Origin: a virus
Strand: one strand, 5' to 3'
Virus record (IMG/VR): IMGVR_UViG_3300031925_000001
Coordinates: 1-50,823 of that record
Length of the DNA stretch: 50,823 bases
The translations under genes and the position numbers were made by a program. The notes under the pieces were generated by a model. The model was not told the origin of the DNA. It searched no databases and saw only the letters and a list, made by a program, of their open reading frames with translations. Shown piece by piece: positions 49,795-50,823 of the stretch. Within the stretch, counting starts at the first letter, position 1; every line of letters begins with the position of its first letter.

Positions 49795-50423
49795 TACAAT
49801 AGGCCTCCACTACCTGATGCTGTACCTGTGGTCGTACCAGATTCTGTACCACCCATGTTGCCAGAGATAACATCTTTGTATGCCAATAGGGATTGCATGT
49901 AACTATTAGCTCGGCTAGCTTGATATTCAGAAAGACCTTGGTAGCCACTCATCAAGTTACCTAAACCTTGTGCACCTGCCATACGACGTTGGATGTTATT
50001 TTGTTCAGCCTCATAAGCGAGCTGTGCGTTCGTCTGAGCGATTTGGGCATTAAGGTCACCCATTGCAAGGCCTTCGGCAATTGCGCTTCGTGAGCCTGCT
50101 CCTGCGCCTGCTTGGTTGGCTGTTTGTTGAATACCGGGAAGAACATTACGTTGGAAGTTGGTAGTAGCTGCTTGAGCAGATGCACTCATTGCATTATTAA
50201 GAGCATTACGGTCTACATTACTATTCATCATTTCCATGTACATGTTTTGTGATGCACCTAGAATGTCTTCCATTTGTCCTGTATAATCTGAGCCTAGTTG
50301 GAAACCACCTTGGTTAAGCCAAGCATCAGCACGATTAAGTAGTTCCTCATAGTTACCAGACTGAACGGGTTTCCATACTGAGGTACTATCTTGGGTTTGG
50401 GATTGTTTTTGGTCACCGCCCAT
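49794..50423 (-). CDS. Internal virion / DNA-injection protein
   Basis: This 209-residue protein starts with a Gln/Asp/Ser-rich end and contains a helical central part (about 40-170), with 'NFQRNVLPGIQQTANQAGAGAGSRSAIAEGLA' in the middle. This pattern is common in phage DNA-injection proteins, for example T7 gp14-like ones. The C-terminal tail is Gly/Thr/Ser-rich. It lies second in the ejection block and overlaps genes on both sides. No enzyme motif. Confidence 0.68.
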   Translation of the reverse strand: MGGDQKQSQTQDSTSVWKPVQSGNYEELLNRADAWLNQGGFQLGSDYTGQMEDILGASQNMYMEMMNSNVDRNALNNAMSASAQAATTNFQRNVLPGIQQTANQAGAGAGSRSAIAEGLAMGDLNAQIAQTNAQLAYEAEQNNIQRRMAGAQGLGNLMSGYQGLSEYQASRANSYMQSLLAYKDVISGNMGGTESGTTTGTASGSGGLL

Positions 50424-50812
50424 TATAACTCCTTATAAATAGTTGTGCAGTAATGGTCGTAGTCTTTATGAATTTTACGCCATGCATCTCTGCCTTTAAT
50501 AATAACAATATCGACGCCAGATAACTTGGCTTCATATTCAATCTGGTTCAGTGCTTCTTTGAAGTCACCATCAAACTCACCTGCTAGTGTAGCTGTATCC
50601 AGTTCTAAGATTAGCTGTCGTTCATAGTTACGTCTTGTTTTACCTACAATTAGGGCGTTACTATAACCCCATAAAATATAAGTACCATTTTGAAGTAACT
50701 GGACATATTCATCTTTATCTGTTTCTAGAGCTGGAGAATTATCATACAGTCTATCTACTAACTGGTAAGCTAGTTCATCTGTAATAAGTTCTTTAGGAAT
50801 GTATGTAAGCAT
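50423..50812 (-). CDS. Small virion-associated protein (GNAT-like, T7 gp13-type)
   Basis: This 129-residue alpha-beta protein has the strand and helix order of small acetyltransferase-like folds ('TYILWGYSNALIVGKTRRNYERQLILELDTATLAG'), without a clear acetyl-CoA loop. T7 gp13 is similar in size, fold prediction and position at the head of the internal-protein genes. The start lies inside the terminal repeat, so the gene is whole only on this end. Its leader lacks a visible ribosome site. It is transcribed from the promoter at 126-164 on the circle. Confidence 0.6.
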   Translation of the reverse strand: MLTYIPKELITDELAYQLVDRLYDNSPALETDKDEYVQLLQNGTYILWGYSNALIVGKTRRNYERQLILELDTATLAGEFDGDFKEALNQIEYEAKLSGVDIVIIKGRDAWRKIHKDYDHYCTTIYKEL

Positions 50813-50823
50813 AAGTAATAATT
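50769..50823. repeat. 55-bp terminal direct repeat, right copy
   Basis: This is the exact copy of bases 1-55 and contains the first codons of the small virion gene at 50812. See the left copy. Joining the ends gives a continuous leftward operon across the junction. Confidence 0.9.

Noticed and set aside
1-50823. CRISPR arrays, insertion sequences, integrase or attachment sites
   Set aside because: No regularly spaced repeats with unique spacers, no transposase or recombinase motif, and no tRNA-internal core duplication were seen.

Overview
The window is almost certainly the complete genome of a lytic, tailed bacteriophage with podovirus-type tail and ejection genes, written as a linear contig of a circular map. 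The first 55 bases are repeated exactly as the last 55, so the non-redundant circle is 50,768 bp. The gene set includes a P22-type portal, SU10/DUF5309-type capsid, tail-tube and nozzle proteins, ejection proteins, family A DNA polymerase, T7-type primase-helicase, T7-type endonuclease I, ThyX and ribonucleotide reductases. No integrase, repressor, phage RNA polymerase or sigma factor was recognised. A marine gammaproteobacterial host such as Vibrio fits the AT-rich sequence and gene content, but that is inference. The phage probably relies on host RNA polymerase, because strong sigma70-type promoters are visible.

Layout: two transcription arms diverge from a roughly 1.5 kb non-coding region (16.45-18.01 kb) and converge on a bidirectional terminator at 44.9 kb. 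The rightward arm (18.0-44.9 kb, + strand) starts with small early genes of unknown function (18.0-20.7 kb). Next come a 494-residue orphan and a module of two glutamine amidotransferases, two amidoligases and an ATP-grasp ligase (22.2-28.2 kb). Small accessory genes, a MazG-like enzyme, an HNH homing endonuclease, DUF3310, ThyX and a nucleotidyltransferase follow (28.3-32.5 kb). The arm ends with replication and nucleotide metabolism: primase-helicase, DNA polymerase, SSB, 5'-3' exonuclease, NrdA, HNH, NrdB, NrdD and endonuclease I.

The leftward arm (- strand) runs from 16.4 kb down to position 1 and continues across the circle junction from 50.8 down to 44.9 kb. In order of transcription it carries a lipoprotein, three tRNAs (Ile-GAT, Ser-TGA, Ser-GCT), small terminase, a lysozyme-like protein, zinc ribbon, large terminase, portal, scaffold and capsid. 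Tail tube, S74-chaperone fibre, holin, collar fibre, nozzle and a collagen-like fibre follow. After a second late-type promoter come five probable ejection proteins and a small membrane protein.

The most unusual content is the amidoligase/ATP-grasp/amidotransferase module, which looks able to build or attach a peptide-like or amide modification of unknown target. Other notable features are the divergent control region, with three tandem early promoters followed by a hairpin-rich leader containing a ribosome-site/start-stop element, and two near-identical late promoters that share a 14-bp palindrome across the -10 box. A related antisense promoter sits in the only large gap of the early arm, immediately before the class II amidotransferase gene.
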